64,000 bases of DNA from a cyanobacterium PCC 7702 (GTDB lineage Bacteria > Cyanobacteriota > Cyanobacteriia > Cyanobacteriales > Nostocaceae), in contig KB235926.1 of NCBI GenBank assembly GCA_000332255.1, positions 640,358 through 704,357 of the forward strand, given 5' to 3'. Below the pieces are notes generated by a model. It was not told the DNA's origin. It worked only from the letters and a program-made list of their open reading frames with translations, and did no database searches. This document shows positions 18,379 to 27,711 of this stretch, in pieces (position 1 is the first letter of the stretch; every line of letters begins with the position of its first letter). Both the position numbers and the translations under genes were made by a program.

Positions 18379-19221
18379 CTAACCAAGTTCGCCGTTTATC
18401 TCCACAGTAGTGGGAAAGTCCACCAAGCTATTACATAAAGCGATCCACTGGCTAACGCTAAGGTCTTCAGCACGAGCTTGGGGATTTATTTTTAATTGTT
18501 CCAGTAATTGGCTTGTGCGATCGCGTTCTACTAAGCTTTGCAGGTTATTTCGTAACATTTTACGCTTGGCTGCAAATCCTAATTCAATCAAGGTTTCTAA
18601 TTTTTGGGGATTTTGGGGTGCTGGTTGGATTTGGCGTTTGGTTAAACGTACTATTGCGGAATCTACTTTTGGTGGTGGTTCAAAGGCAGTTGCAGGAACT
18701 ATACTAATTAACTCACATTCTGCTAAATACTGCACCCGTACGGATAACGCTCCGAATGCTTTTGAGCTTGGTTTGGCTACTAATCTTTGCGCTACTTCTT
18801 TTTGTAGGAGCAGGACAATTAATTCGTAGGGTTGCAAGTTTGGGTGAGCGATTGTACCCAGTAGTTTTTCTAGGATTGGTCCGGTGATGTTGTAAGGAAT
18901 ATTAGCAACTACTTTGTTGGGGTAGAGGGAGTTTTCCTGGAATAGCAAAGGTAAATCCAGCTGTAAAAAATCCCCTTGTAATAGAAAGAAATTTTCTGCT
19001 TTGGCAAATTCTTTTCTCAAGTATTTGCATAAATCGGCGTCTATTTCGACTGCGATTATAGATTGTACTTGTGGTAATAAATGACGAGTCAAAATTCCGG
19101 TACCGGGTCCGATTTCCAGGATGCGATCGTCTGGTTTTAGTTTTGCTGCTTGTTGAATTTCCTTGAGAGCTTTTTCAGATTTGAGCCAATGTTGAGCAAG
19201 GGACCTGCGCGGTCTTACCAT
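18379..19221 (-). CDS. rsmA: 16S rRNA dimethyladenosine transferase (RsmA/KsgA)
   Basis: It dimethylates the two adjacent adenines in the 3'-terminal helix of 16S rRNA. Motifs visible are 'RILEIGPGTGILTRHLL' (SAM binding), 'EIDADL', and the adenine-pocket 'VVANIPYNITGPIL'. The start was decided by the ribosome-binding site: GGAAGGAGA is 7 bases from the ATG at 19221, whereas the ATG at 19227 is too close and the one at 19269 has none. This gives 280 residues starting 'MVRPRRSLAQHWL', the usual beginning in cyanobacteria. Confidence 0.95.
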   Translation of the reverse strand: MVRPRRSLAQHWLKSEKALKEIQQAAKLKPDDRILEIGPGTGILTRHLLPQVQSIIAVEIDADLCKYLRKEFAKAENFFLLQGDFLQLDLPLLFQENSLYPNKVVANIPYNITGPILEKLLGTIAHPNLQPYELIVLLLQKEVAQRLVAKPSSKAFGALSVRVQYLAECELISIVPATAFEPPPKVDSAIVRLTKRQIQPAPQNPQKLETLIELGFAAKRKMLRNNLQSLVERDRTSQLLEQLKINPQARAEDLSVSQWIALCNSLVDFPTTVEINGELG

Positions 19222-19328
19222 CTGCATTCTCCTTCCTGTATTGTTTTTAGCTTTCCAATACCAATTCATTTCTTACTTTTTTCTTACTTTTCGATACCGT
19301 TTTTCAACAGATTTTTCCTCTATTTATC

Positions 19329-19357
19329 TTGACAAAAATATTGACTTGTGGTAATGG
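19329..19357 (+). promoter_or_regulatory. Sigma-70-type promoter for the Pepco gene
   Basis: TTGACA (19329-19334) and TAATGG (19352-19357) are separated by 17 bases. The predicted start of transcription near 19364 lies just upstream of the ATG at 19391, which argues against the in-frame ATG at 19361 as the translation start. Confidence 0.5.
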
Positions 19358-19390
19358 CAGATGTACACGTACTTTGAGTTAAAGTTTATT

Positions 19391-19780
19391 ATGTCAGAAA
19401 CACCCTCAGACACCATTTGGATTGTCACCGACAATACCCCACAAATATCTATCCCGGATGGTGCTAAAAGCACAACTGCCACAACAGAAAACTGGAGAGA
19501 CCAACTCAAAGAAAACACCACAACTAAAAGCATAGACAGCGCTGTTAAAGTTAGCGCCCAAAAATTAGAGCAAGAAATGTCTCATTTTTTGCAAGTAATA
19601 GCAAACGTGTTTAACAGCGCCGAACAACAAGCACAATTTACCTGTGGAATCCAGCTTGATGAAATAGAACTATCAATAGAAATCAGCGCCGAAGGACAAG
19701 TAAAGTTAATTGGTAGTGGCGCCAAAGCAGCAGGAAAAGGAGCAATCACCCTTACCTTCAGACGAAAACAACCAAAGTAG
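19391..19780 (+). CDS. Pepco/Trypco-type domain protein
   Basis: The 129-residue protein has a short N-terminal segment ('SDTIWIVTDNTPQISIP'), a charged linker and a C-terminal domain from about residue 60 with 'QLDEIELSIEISAEGQVKLIG' region and ending 'GAITLTFRRK'. This matches my recollection of peptidase/trypsin-co-occurring small domains (Pepco/Trypco), found beside caspase-like, trypsin-like or CHAT proteases in predicted conflict and signalling systems. No protease is next to it here. The start follows from the promoter at 19329. Confidence 0.6.
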   Translation: MSETPSDTIWIVTDNTPQISIPDGAKSTTATTENWRDQLKENTTTKSIDSAVKVSAQKLEQEMSHFLQVIANVFNSAEQQAQFTCGIQLDEIELSIEISAEGQVKLIGSGAKAAGKGAITLTFRRKQPK

Positions 19781-19919
19781 TACGCTGGTAACTGATAACT
19801 GTTAGCTGTTTTGATAATTTGGTTGCAGCTTCAAGAATATACTCGCTCTTATCCTACAAACAAGGATACAGGCTATTTTTTTGAGAAACAGTAGAAAGCA
19901 CTCCCACCGAACAAGACAG

Positions 19920-20084
19920 ATGAAGCAACCTAGTTCCACAGCAACACAAAAATCACCTACGTTCAAATCTAGACTATCAACAATCCTGATCGCCGCAGCA
20001 ATAGAAGCAGTAAGAGCAATTTTGAGCCATCCGCTTGCTGATATTTGTATTGAAGTTATGAAAAAATCTTTGGAAGTAAAATAA
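19920..20084 (+). CDS. Small basic protein of unknown function, 54 aa
   Basis: A short frame starting 'MKQPSSTATQKSPTFKSRLS' has a basic, Ser/Thr-rich N-terminus followed by one amphipathic to hydrophobic helix ('TILIAAAIEAVRAIL'). It lies 139 bases after the Pepco-domain gene on the same strand and could be its partner. An upstream TTG at 19881 would add 13 residues. Coding status is uncertain and I recognise no family. Confidence 0.4.
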   Translation: MKQPSSTATQKSPTFKSRLSTILIAAAIEAVRAILSHPLADICIEVMKKSLEVK

Positions 20085-20094
20085 AGCTAAGTAA

Positions 20095-20300
20095 TAAAAG
20101 TTCTTAGTCAGGACTTTAGCCTTGAAATTACACGCCAAGCGATAATTCACTAACTAAGTCACTATCCCTCCCTGATTGCTTCGTAGACGTGCGTGAGCGC
20201 GGTTTCACTCTACGAGAAGCTGCTGTGCATCTACAGCACTTGGTGAATGCACAGTACTTCTAACCCAGCTTGGGGTCCTCCATACTTAATCAGGGTCCTT
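20095..20300. repeat. Structured intergenic block with several inverted repeats
   Basis: Between the small gene at 19920 and the histidine kinase lie nested inverted repeats: GCTTCGTAGA (20178-20187) against TCTACGAGAAGC (20209-20220), and TGTGCAT (20224-20230) against ATGCACA (20247-20253). The TCTACGAGAAGC type of motif recurs in intergenic repeats of heterocystous cyanobacteria (recalled). It could be a MITE-like or REP-like element or the remnant of an insertion sequence. No terminal repeats or target duplication were identified. Confidence 0.4.
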
Positions 20301-20314
20301 TTTATCGGTTAATC

Positions 20315-22396
20315 CTAAATCAGCTGAGATTGGAACACGGGAATTTCAATGACGAACTCTGTTCCTTCTCCCGGTGTAGAGTGACAATATAATTTGCCCC
20401 GATGTCTTTCGACAACAATCTGATAGCTAATAGAAAGACCTAACCCTGTACCTTTACCCACATCTTTTGTGGTAAAAAAGGGATCGAAAATTTTTGCCAA
20501 CTTGTGTTGAGGAATTCCAGAACCTGTATCTGCAATCGTAATGGCAATCCAATTGTTATCAATAACTTGAGTACGAATGCGAATTTCCAAATTCTTCAAA
20601 GAAGAATTTCCCTTTTTGGCTTTTTCTTCTAAAGCGTCAATCCCATTAGTAAGGATATTCATAAAGACCTGGTTCAGTTGACCAGGATAGCATTCAATCA
20701 AAGGAAGTTTGCCATACTCCCTAATTATCTTAATTTCTGAGCGATCGCTTTTAGCCTTGCAGCGATGCTCCAGAATCATCAAAGTACTGTCAAGACCTTC
20801 ATGAACATCCACCTGTTTTAACTCAGCTTCATCCAAGCGGGAAAAATTTCGCAACGACAAAACGATTTCTCGAATGCGTTCTGTTCCCACTCGCATCGAT
20901 TGAAGCAGTTTCACCAAGTCTGACTTGAGAAAATCAAGATCAATAGCAAGAATTTCCTCTTGAATTACTGGAACAGGATGGGGATAGTTTTGTTGATAAA
21001 GTTCCACCAATCTTAATAAGTCTTGAATGTATTCAGCCGCAGGTACGAGATTGCCATGAATAAAGTTGATAGGATTATTGATTTCATGGGCAATACCTGC
21101 TACCATTTGACCAAGACTAGACATTTTTTCACTTTGTAAAAGTTGGGCTTGAGTTTGTTGTAACTTGCGCAGCGCGTTTTCCAAATCCTCTGCCTGTTGC
21201 TGAAGCTTAATTTCTGCTTGTTTGCGATCGCTGATGTCTCGAAAATACCAAATCCGACCAAAATAATTTCCTAAAGGCGATCGCACCGCTGCACAATAAC
21301 GCTCGAATACCCGTCCTCCCTTCAAAGCAATTTCCTCATGACTAGTTTCCTCGGGATGCTCGTACAGATATTCTACCTTTGCCAAAAATTCCTCTGGATC
21401 TTCTAGTTGCTCAAACACCCACTGCAACAACTTTTTGTCATCACCCGTTTGAATAATTCCTGGAGGAATTTGCCACAACTCAACAAAACGCTGATTGTAG
21501 GAGGCAACTTGACGATTTTCATTAATAATTAAAATACCATCAATAGCAGCTTCTTGTTGAGCCTGCAACAAAGCATTACTGCGACGCAAAGCTTCTTCTG
21601 TCCGCTGGCGCTCGGTAATATCCACCGATACACCAATCAAACCTGTAATTTCACCCTTGTCGTTGCGAATAGGATTGTAACGACTTTCAAAAACAATACC
21701 CCCAACTTCAACGCAGCTGCTAGTCACTTCTCCAGCTAACGCTCGTTCGACCATAAAAAGAATTTCCGGAACATCCCGGTACAAATCATAAACAGATAAA
21801 CCAACAATTTCTCCCGGTTTCAATCCCAGAGACGCTAAACCCTTACCCTCAGATAAAAGAAAGCGACCCTTATTGTCAAGAACATATACAATAATCGGTG
21901 CAGCAGCGATCGCGCTTTGCAATCGCCGTTCGCTTTCCTGCAGTGCTTGTTGTTGTTGTTTTTGCTCGGTAATGTATTCAACAGTACCAAGAACACCCAC
22001 TATCTTCCCCTCTGCATTTTGTAAGGGAATTTTATTTGTCTGGGTCCAGACCTGCTTTCCATCTGATGTTTGGAAAGTTTCCACCACGCGTAGTTGTGGT
22101 TCCCCCGATTCTAAAACAGCGCGATCGCATTTTTGATACAAATCCAACAGTTCATCCGTTACAGGTAACTCCTCGTCAGTCTTACCAATAATTTCTGATG
22201 TACAATTTGCACCCACAGCACGAGCAAATTGACTGTTGCAACCGAGATAGACCAAATTAGTGTCTTTCCAAAAAATTAGCTGCGGAATGCTATCTATAAC
22301 CAATTGGAGAAATTGTAGCGATTGTTGCAGTTGCTGAAGTTGCTGTTGTAAGGAATCATAAGTACTTTTGTCCACACAAATCACATCACCAGTCAT
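20315..22396 (-). CDS. Multi-PAS sensor histidine kinase
   Basis: The 693-residue soluble kinase has an N-terminal Gln/Leu coiled coil (about 12-30), three PAS domains (about 30-150, 158-272, 278-398), a coiled linker, HisKA with 'AGIAHEINNPINFIHGNL', and HATPase_c with N box 'NQVFMNILTNGIDALEE', G1 'DTGSGIP' and G2 'GKGTGLGLSIS'. No transmembrane segment, so the stimulus is probably cytoplasmic, sensed by PAS ligands. No response regulator is adjacent, so its partner is unknown. No defects seen. Confidence 0.93.
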   Translation of the reverse strand: MTGDVICVDKSTYDSLQQQLQQLQQSLQFLQLVIDSIPQLIFWKDTNLVYLGCNSQFARAVGANCTSEIIGKTDEELPVTDELLDLYQKCDRAVLESGEPQLRVVETFQTSDGKQVWTQTNKIPLQNAEGKIVGVLGTVEYITEQKQQQQALQESERRLQSAIAAAPIIVYVLDNKGRFLLSEGKGLASLGLKPGEIVGLSVYDLYRDVPEILFMVERALAGEVTSSCVEVGGIVFESRYNPIRNDKGEITGLIGVSVDITERQRTEEALRRSNALLQAQQEAAIDGILIINENRQVASYNQRFVELWQIPPGIIQTGDDKKLLQWVFEQLEDPEEFLAKVEYLYEHPEETSHEEIALKGGRVFERYCAAVRSPLGNYFGRIWYFRDISDRKQAEIKLQQQAEDLENALRKLQQTQAQLLQSEKMSSLGQMVAGIAHEINNPINFIHGNLVPAAEYIQDLLRLVELYQQNYPHPVPVIQEEILAIDLDFLKSDLVKLLQSMRVGTERIREIVLSLRNFSRLDEAELKQVDVHEGLDSTLMILEHRCKAKSDRSEIKIIREYGKLPLIECYPGQLNQVFMNILTNGIDALEEKAKKGNSSLKNLEIRIRTQVIDNNWIAITIADTGSGIPQHKLAKIFDPFFTTKDVGKGTGLGLSISYQIVVERHRGKLYCHSTPGEGTEFVIEIPVFQSQLI

Positions 22397-22500
22397 AGCG
22401 TTGCCTGCTGAGGCGCAAAAAGTATAGAATAGTTTACAATTTCCAGAATTCCCTACTAGCAGAGTTGAACAACTATCATCCCATTTAGCTTTAATAAAAA

Positions 22501-23979
22501 TTACTTGAGCAATTCCCCTAATCGGTGTTGAATTAATATTTTCTTTAAAGTTTCGTTTTCTGCTTTTAAAGCAAAATTCTCCGCTTGCAATTCCTTGATT
22601 CTTTCTTGCAGTGCTTCCTTAGTTGCGCCTCGTCTTTGAATTACAACCTCTTTATATATTTCCAGATTTGCATCCTCACTCATCCATCGTTGATAAGTTT
22701 TTGTATGCTCTTGTACCGAATGTCCCATATAATCAGCCATGGTTTTAATCGGAATTTGCAAGCGATGACCGCGCACAGCATAAGCATGACGCAAATCATA
22801 AGGTCTAAAACCAATACCGCTGGTGCGAAACTTGATATAAAGCTTGGCCGTCTTATTACTTAATTTTCCACCCAAAACAGGAACTTTGACATTTTTTAAA
22901 TCAAATAAATCTACCCAATGAGGATGTAGTGGTGGAATACCACAATTGCGTTCGCCAGTCTTAGTACCAGCAGTCAAACTAGGATTAAGGGTAACTAAAT
23001 GAAAAGTATTAGCTGCATCCGTAAAAGCTTGTAAATCTATAGCAAACAACTCATGGGGTCTCAAACCATAAGTAGCTAGCATTCCGTACGCCCATTGCCA
23101 TTGTGCGGGGAGGGTAAGATTTTCCTTACTAGCATACTGCGATAGAGGAGCTCCTATCTTTGTAAAGCCCTGCAAAATTTCGTCGTCGCTGGGAATTTTG
23201 CGAACAGAAGGAGCAGGAAGAGGGGTAGCATAAGAATTTATAATTTTCAAGCCATCAAATCCACAAAATTTACAAAACTTGCGCAGCTGCCAAACTAGAT
23301 AAAATCGAGATACAGTGTGGGGCTTAGTTTTTTGCAGTGCAATTTCTAAACTTTCTGTCGATAAAGGGCGATCGAGCGGAAGTTTTTTCAGACGTCTCAG
23401 ATAATGAGTTTCCCAAGTGCGAATTCCCTGTCGGTTTTTGACATGGGTTTTCCAAAATTCCTGCTCGTACTGTGCAATTAACTCCGCAATCAGTTTGACT
23501 TTTTTCTCCTGAGGCGGTAAGTTCAGTTTTTGTGTTTGTTTGCCTAACAATTGCGGTGTCCACTGAAACTGTTTGGTAACTAACAGCAAATCTAATTCCC
23601 GCGCTTTGGCGATCGCTGCTTTTATACCCACATCAGTAGCAACAAAACCTAACGACAAAGTATACTGTTTGCGAGAACTACCATTTTTACCCACATCGCC
23701 AGGTTTACAGGGGAAAGTTCCTTGCAAACCAATAGAGTTTGCACTGGTAAGCTTCAATTTGATCTTGACTTTATCTAAACTTAAAGCGGTGTTAGCTTGG
23801 GCGATCGCGTGCTTGATTCTCAAATACTCCCGCTCCGTCTTGACAAACTCGTCATTAAGAGCGTGTTTGGGTTTCCACTGCTTCCACTGCGACGGTTCCC
23901 ACCGCTCGATGGAAATACCGTCCCATTCAGCCTTACGAGGATCGTAACTACCAGATTTCTTCTCAGTCAATAAAGTCAC
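22501..23979 (-). CDS. Tyrosine recombinase of the XisA/XisC type
   Basis: The 492-residue protein has an N-terminal arm-binding/core-binding part (1-260) with 'GSSRKQYTLSLG', and a catalytic domain with R307 ('YGLRPHEL'), Y394-x-x-R397 ('FRPYDLRHAYAVRG'), H420 ('YMGHS') and nucleophile Y429 ('TKTYQRWM'). The usual HxxR is YxxR, as I recall for Anabaena XisA and XisC, which excise the nifD and hupL elements in heterocysts. After the nucleophile comes a leucine-zipper-like coiled coil (about 452-485), also a XisA feature. It follows parA and the RHH gene on the same strand, 19 bases after the latter, so it is probably in one operon. Confidence 0.85.
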   Translation of the reverse strand: MTLLTEKKSGSYDPRKAEWDGISIERWEPSQWKQWKPKHALNDEFVKTEREYLRIKHAIAQANTALSLDKVKIKLKLTSANSIGLQGTFPCKPGDVGKNGSSRKQYTLSLGFVATDVGIKAAIAKARELDLLLVTKQFQWTPQLLGKQTQKLNLPPQEKKVKLIAELIAQYEQEFWKTHVKNRQGIRTWETHYLRRLKKLPLDRPLSTESLEIALQKTKPHTVSRFYLVWQLRKFCKFCGFDGLKIINSYATPLPAPSVRKIPSDDEILQGFTKIGAPLSQYASKENLTLPAQWQWAYGMLATYGLRPHELFAIDLQAFTDAANTFHLVTLNPSLTAGTKTGERNCGIPPLHPHWVDLFDLKNVKVPVLGGKLSNKTAKLYIKFRTSGIGFRPYDLRHAYAVRGHRLQIPIKTMADYMGHSVQEHTKTYQRWMSEDANLEIYKEVVIQRRGATKEALQERIKELQAENFALKAENETLKKILIQHRLGELLK

Positions 23980-23998
23980 CTCAACTAAGTAAAAATTA

Positions 23999-24262
23999 TT
24001 AGTTGCTAGCAGTATCCAACCATCGCTCCAGCAACTCTATTAAAATATCGCTCATTTGTCGCTGTTCGTTAGCTGCTGCTGCTTTCAGTTGGCGATGCAG
24101 TTGCTTGGGCAGATAAATTGTGGTACGAATGTAATTAGGATCCGTACTCTTAGCAAGCCGAGAAGTTTTCTCTACCCTTAGCTGCAGGTTGTCCCTTTGT
24201 TGACGACTGCGAGCAGCATCAATTAACTCCTCAAAACGGCTACCTTTTTTCTTGCTACTCAT
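23999..24262 (-). CDS. Ribbon-helix-helix DNA-binding protein
   Basis: Residues about 43-83 of this 87-residue protein form a ribbon-helix-helix: the beta strand 'IRTTIYLPKQLHRQLKAAA' followed by 'RQMSDILIELLERWL'. The basic N-terminal 40 residues ('SSKKKGSRFEELIDAARSR') resemble the unstructured arm of ParG-like partition proteins. The ATG at 24262 overlaps the parA stop (ATGA), giving translational coupling, and is preferred over the in-frame start at 24301. It is the likely binder of the 8-bp iterons upstream of parA, acting as operon repressor and centromere-binding protein (inference). Confidence 0.85.
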   Translation of the reverse strand: MSSKKKGSRFEELIDAARSRQQRDNLQLRVEKTSRLAKSTDPNYIRTTIYLPKQLHRQLKAAAANEQRQMSDILIELLERWLDTASN

Positions 24263-24849
24263 GGTAATATCTCCTCTCCAACTCGGACGTAACACCGCCA
24301 TGCAATACGTGCGTAAGGATCTTTGAGCGCATTCACCGGTACCCCTTCTAACGCTGCTCGTTGGAATACAGCTAATCGCCGAATTCCTGTCTGGAACAGA
24401 GGTAATCCCGCTTTCTCTAAAGCTGTTTTAGCATCTTCTCCAGCTTTATTAGGATGGGGAGGAATAATAGTTAGCAAAATTCGATAATTTGTTTGCAATT
24501 TTTGCAAGATGTCAACCATTTGCACCGTTGCAGCTAAGGCGATCGCGTCGGGAGTTGTAGGTACCACCAACAAATCACATCCCTTCGCCAGAGTTTTTAA
24601 CTCCTCTACTTGCGGCTTAGCTGGCGTATCAATCACTATATGTTCGTAAAATCTTGCTAGCTGTACTCCTTGCTTTTCATCTACCACCTTGAACGGTAGT
24701 TTACCTCGATTTGACCAGTCTAAAGCACTGCGATTCAAATCTCCGTCTACTAAAAGGGTGTCAGCTTTGCTTTGAAGGTATGTAGCTAAGTGAAGTGCAG
24801 TTGTAGATTTACCTACCCCGCCTTTAAAAGCTGCTACGGTAATAATCAT
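24259..24849 (-). CDS. ParA-family partition ATPase
   Basis: A 196-residue small ParA with the deviant Walker A 'KGGVGKSTTALHLA', Walker A' 'DTLLVDGDLNRSALDW' and 'IVIDTPAKP'. It lacks the N-terminal helix-turn-helix domain of P1-type ParA, so it belongs to the short Ib group that relies on a separate ribbon-helix-helix partner, here encoded next. AGGAG lies 5-6 bases before the ATG. The six 8-bp iterons at 24867-24912 lie directly upstream. The arrangement is that of a plasmid partition cassette inside an otherwise chromosomal region. Confidence 0.93.
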   Translation of the reverse strand: MIITVAAFKGGVGKSTTALHLATYLQSKADTLLVDGDLNRSALDWSNRGKLPFKVVDEKQGVQLARFYEHIVIDTPAKPQVEELKTLAKGCDLLVVPTTPDAIALAATVQMVDILQKLQTNYRILLTIIPPHPNKAGEDAKTALEKAGLPLFQTGIRRLAVFQRAALEGVPVNALKDPYARIAWRCYVRVGEEILP

Positions 24850-24866
24850 TTTTCTCCTGGAGGTAG

Positions 24867-24912
24867 ATGTTTGAACATTTAAATGTTTAGATGTTTAGAT
24901 GTCTGGATGTTT
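24867..24912. repeat. Six 8-bp iterons upstream of parA (candidate operator/centromere)
   Basis: Six hexamers start exactly every 8 bases: ATGTTT (24867), ACATTT (24875), ATGTTT (24883), ATGTTT (24891), ATGTCT (24899) and ATGTTT (24907), with two-base spacers. Four are identical, one differs by one base and one by two. Ribbon-helix-helix partition repressors such as omega bind 7-bp heptad arrays just upstream of their operons (recalled), so this array fits an operator or parS-like site for the RHH protein. Confidence 0.75.
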
Positions 24913-24952
24913 TAATTAATAATTAGTTATATAACCAAATAATCAGAAAACT

Positions 24953-25579
24953 TTACGAGACGTGGGGTTCTTCGTCACCTTTGATCTGTTGTAAAATCTT
25001 TTTAATTTGTTCTACCCTTTCAGGTCTGTCCTGGGCTTGAAATACTTGCAAGGCTTTTTCCAAGGAAGCGATCGCTTCATTTTTTTGACCTTTTTCCCAC
25101 AGAGCTTGAGCTAAATTTGTCAGTGCATCTCCATAATTAGCATTGATTCTGAGTGCGCGATTGTACTGTGCGATCGCCTCATCCCATCGCTTTTGACTTG
25201 CCAGTACAACTCCAATGGCATTATATGCGACAGCGTATTTAGAATTGAGACGAATTGCTTGGCGGTATTGGGCGATAGCATCTTCATTTTTACCCTGACG
25301 AAACAGCACGTTTCCAAGCTGGTAATGTCCGAAAGCATCTTGAGGGTAATTTTTGATTAACTGACGCAGACTCTTTTCTGCACCTGGGAGGTCGCCTTGA
25401 TTGAGTAGGTTATTTGCGGTTTGCACCAGCTGCGATCGCAGCGATGGTTGGTCTTCTGAAAGCTGGCCCGCTAAATTTGCCAAAACCGATACAGACGTGC
25501 TGGTTGCAATCAACATACCCACTATCAAATAACCAGCAGCCTGGAAAAATGCTAACTGAAGACGATTGTTTAGTTTCAT
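24953..25579 (-). CDS. Secreted TPR protein
   Basis: A 208-residue protein with an N-terminal signal or anchor helix ('FFQAAGYLIVGMLIATSTSV') and four TPR units from about residue 55 to 190, for example 'AFGHYQLGNVLFRQGKNEDA' and 'AVAYNAIGVVLASQKRWDEA'. TPRs mediate protein-protein contacts. GAGGAG lies about 12 bases before the ATG at 25579; an upstream start at 25618 would add 13 residues. It follows acs by 63 bases on the same strand. Exported side and partner are unknown. Confidence 0.82.
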   Translation of the reverse strand: MKLNNRLQLAFFQAAGYLIVGMLIATSTSVSVLANLAGQLSEDQPSLRSQLVQTANNLLNQGDLPGAEKSLRQLIKNYPQDAFGHYQLGNVLFRQGKNEDAIAQYRQAIRLNSKYAVAYNAIGVVLASQKRWDEAIAQYNRALRINANYGDALTNLAQALWEKGQKNEAIASLEKALQVFQAQDRPERVEQIKKILQQIKGDEEPHVS

Positions 25580-25642
25580 CGCCAAACAACACTCCTCGCT
25601 GCAAGCAATTTTTCCCAAATATAGAAAAAAGCTTTCCTCGAG

Positions 25643-27613
25643 TCAAGCTTCTGTCCGCAGCTTATCCAACACGCCCCGGTCTTCTAAAGTAGAAGTATCA
25701 CCTGAAACTTCTTGTCCTGCAGCTAAATTTCGCAGCAATCGCCGCATAATTTTACCCGATCGCGTCTTTGGTAAAGCATCAGTGAAACGAATTTCACCAG
25801 GACGAGCGATGGCGCCAATTTCCCTGACCACATGCTGCTTCAACTCTTCCCTTAATTCTTCACTGGGAGCGTGACTGCTTTCTAAGGTCACAAAAGCAAC
25901 AATATCTTCTCCTTTGATTTCATCCGGTTTACCGACCACAGCTGCTTCAGCTACTGCTGGGTGGGAAACCAAGGCTGATTCTATTTCCATTGTTCCCAGA
26001 CGGTGTCCGGCAACATTAATCACATCATCAACCCGTCCCATCACCCAAAAATAATTGTCTTCATCTCTTTTGGCCCCATCACCAGCAAAGTAAACATATT
26101 GCCCGTTTTTAGGGGGAATGTGTTCCCAGTAAGTGCGGCGAAAACGTTCTGGATCTCCGTAGATTGTTCGCATCATTCCAGGCCAGGGATACCGAACAAC
26201 CAGATAACCACCCTCGTTACGGCTAACACTATTACCTTCTGCATCCACTACATCAGCTAATATCCCAGGGAAGGGAACAGTAGCAGAACCAGGTTTGGCG
26301 GGAATTGCTCCTGGTAGCGGCGTAATCATGATTCCGCCAGTTTCCGTTTGCCACCAAGTATCAACAATAGGACAGCGCTCGTTACCGATAACCTTGTAAT
26401 ACCACATCCAGGCTTCCGGGTTAATTGGTTCGCCCACAGTACCTAGCAATCGTAAAGAAGAAAGATTTCGGGCTCGGGGATGGTGTTCGCCCATTTTAAT
26501 AAAAGCACGAATCGCCGTCGGGGCAGTATAAAAAATCGTCACACCGTATTTTTCAATTACATCCCAGAAACAACCGGGATTGGAAGGACGGGGTGCACCT
26601 TCATACATAACAATGGTTGCACCGTTGGAAAGAGGACCGTAGACGATGTAGCTGTGTCCCGTGATCCAACCGACATCAGCTGTACACCAATATATATCTG
26701 TATCCTGGAGGTCAAAAATCCATTTCGTAGTGAGGTGAGTGTATAAGTTATAACCACCAGTAGTGTGGACAACACCTTTGGGCTTACCAGTACTGCCAGA
26801 AGTATACAGTATAAATAGCATGTCTTCGCTGTCCATCACTTCAGCAGGACAATCTGCAGAAACTTGCTTTTGCAGATCGTGCCACCAAAAGTCCCGTCCT
26901 GGTTGCATAGGAATATGTTCCCCGCTACGCCGGACAACCAAAACATTTTCCACGCTGGGAACTGCACCATCTGCTAAAGCTTTGTCTACCTGTTGTTTGA
27001 GAGGAACGATCGCATCTTTGCGCCAACCACCGTCGGCGGTAACAACTAATTTGGCTTGAGCATCGATCAACCTATCTCGCAAAGCTTCAGCGCTAAAGCC
27101 GCCAAAGACAACACTGTGGGGTGCACCAATTCTAGCACAGGCTAGCATGGCAACAGCCGCTTCCGGAATCATCGGCATGTAAATCCCAACGCGATCGCCC
27201 TTTTTCACTCCTAGTTGCTTGAGCGCATTAGCAAATTGACAAACTTCCCGATGCAGTTGCGCGTAGGTAAGAGTGCGACTGTCGCCCGGTTCTCCTTCCC
27301 AAATAATAGCAGCCTTATTTTTTCGCCACGTAGATAAATGGCGATCCAAACAATTGTAGGAGACATTAACCTTACCATTGACAAACCACTTTGCAAAAGG
27401 AGGCTGCCAATCTAACACCTTATCCCACTTTTGGAACCAATGCAGGTGTTGTTGTGCCATTTGCGCCCAGAAATTTTCCGGATCTGCTTCCGCTTGCTTG
27501 TACAGGAGCTGATAGTCATCCCAGCTTTTAATATGGGCAGATTGGGAAAATTCCGAACTAGGGGGAAATAAACGTTTTTCTTTTAGAATTGATTCTATAG
27601 TTACTATAGACAT
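25643..27613 (-). CDS. acs: Acetyl-CoA synthetase
   Basis: This AMP-forming ligase activates acetate to acetyl-CoA. The 656-residue length is typical. Visible motifs are '[19 protein letters not shown]' (P-loop-like A3), 'TWWQTETGG' (A5), '[16 protein letters not shown]' (A7/A8), and '[13 protein letters not shown]', whose lysine is the residue commonly acetylated in Acs regulation. Transcribed from the region right of 27613, where an inverted repeat lies. The following TPR gene may be co-transcribed. Confidence 0.97.
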   Translation of the reverse strand: MSIVTIESILKEKRLFPPSSEFSQSAHIKSWDDYQLLYKQAEADPENFWAQMAQQHLHWFQKWDKVLDWQPPFAKWFVNGKVNVSYNCLDRHLSTWRKNKAAIIWEGEPGDSRTLTYAQLHREVCQFANALKQLGVKKGDRVGIYMPMIPEAAVAMLACARIGAPHSVVFGGFSAEALRDRLIDAQAKLVVTADGGWRKDAIVPLKQQVDKALADGAVPSVENVLVVRRSGEHIPMQPGRDFWWHDLQKQVSADCPAEVMDSEDMLFILYTSGSTGKPKGVVHTTGGYNLYTHLTTKWIFDLQDTDIYWCTADVGWITGHSYIVYGPLSNGATIVMYEGAPRPSNPGCFWDVIEKYGVTIFYTAPTAIRAFIKMGEHHPRARNLSSLRLLGTVGEPINPEAWMWYYKVIGNERCPIVDTWWQTETGGIMITPLPGAIPAKPGSATVPFPGILADVVDAEGNSVSRNEGGYLVVRYPWPGMMRTIYGDPERFRRTYWEHIPPKNGQYVYFAGDGAKRDEDNYFWVMGRVDDVINVAGHRLGTMEIESALVSHPAVAEAAVVGKPDEIKGEDIVAFVTLESSHAPSEELREELKQHVVREIGAIARPGEIRFTDALPKTRSGKIMRRLLRNLAAGQEVSGDTSTLEDRGVLDKLRTEA

Positions 27614-27711
27614 AAAATATTTACAATGGTTTTGTAACTAGAAATTATTTTGCACGCATATCGACTGCATGTGTCATAATCTTTGCAAATAAGGGTAACA
27701 ATTGCAAGTTA

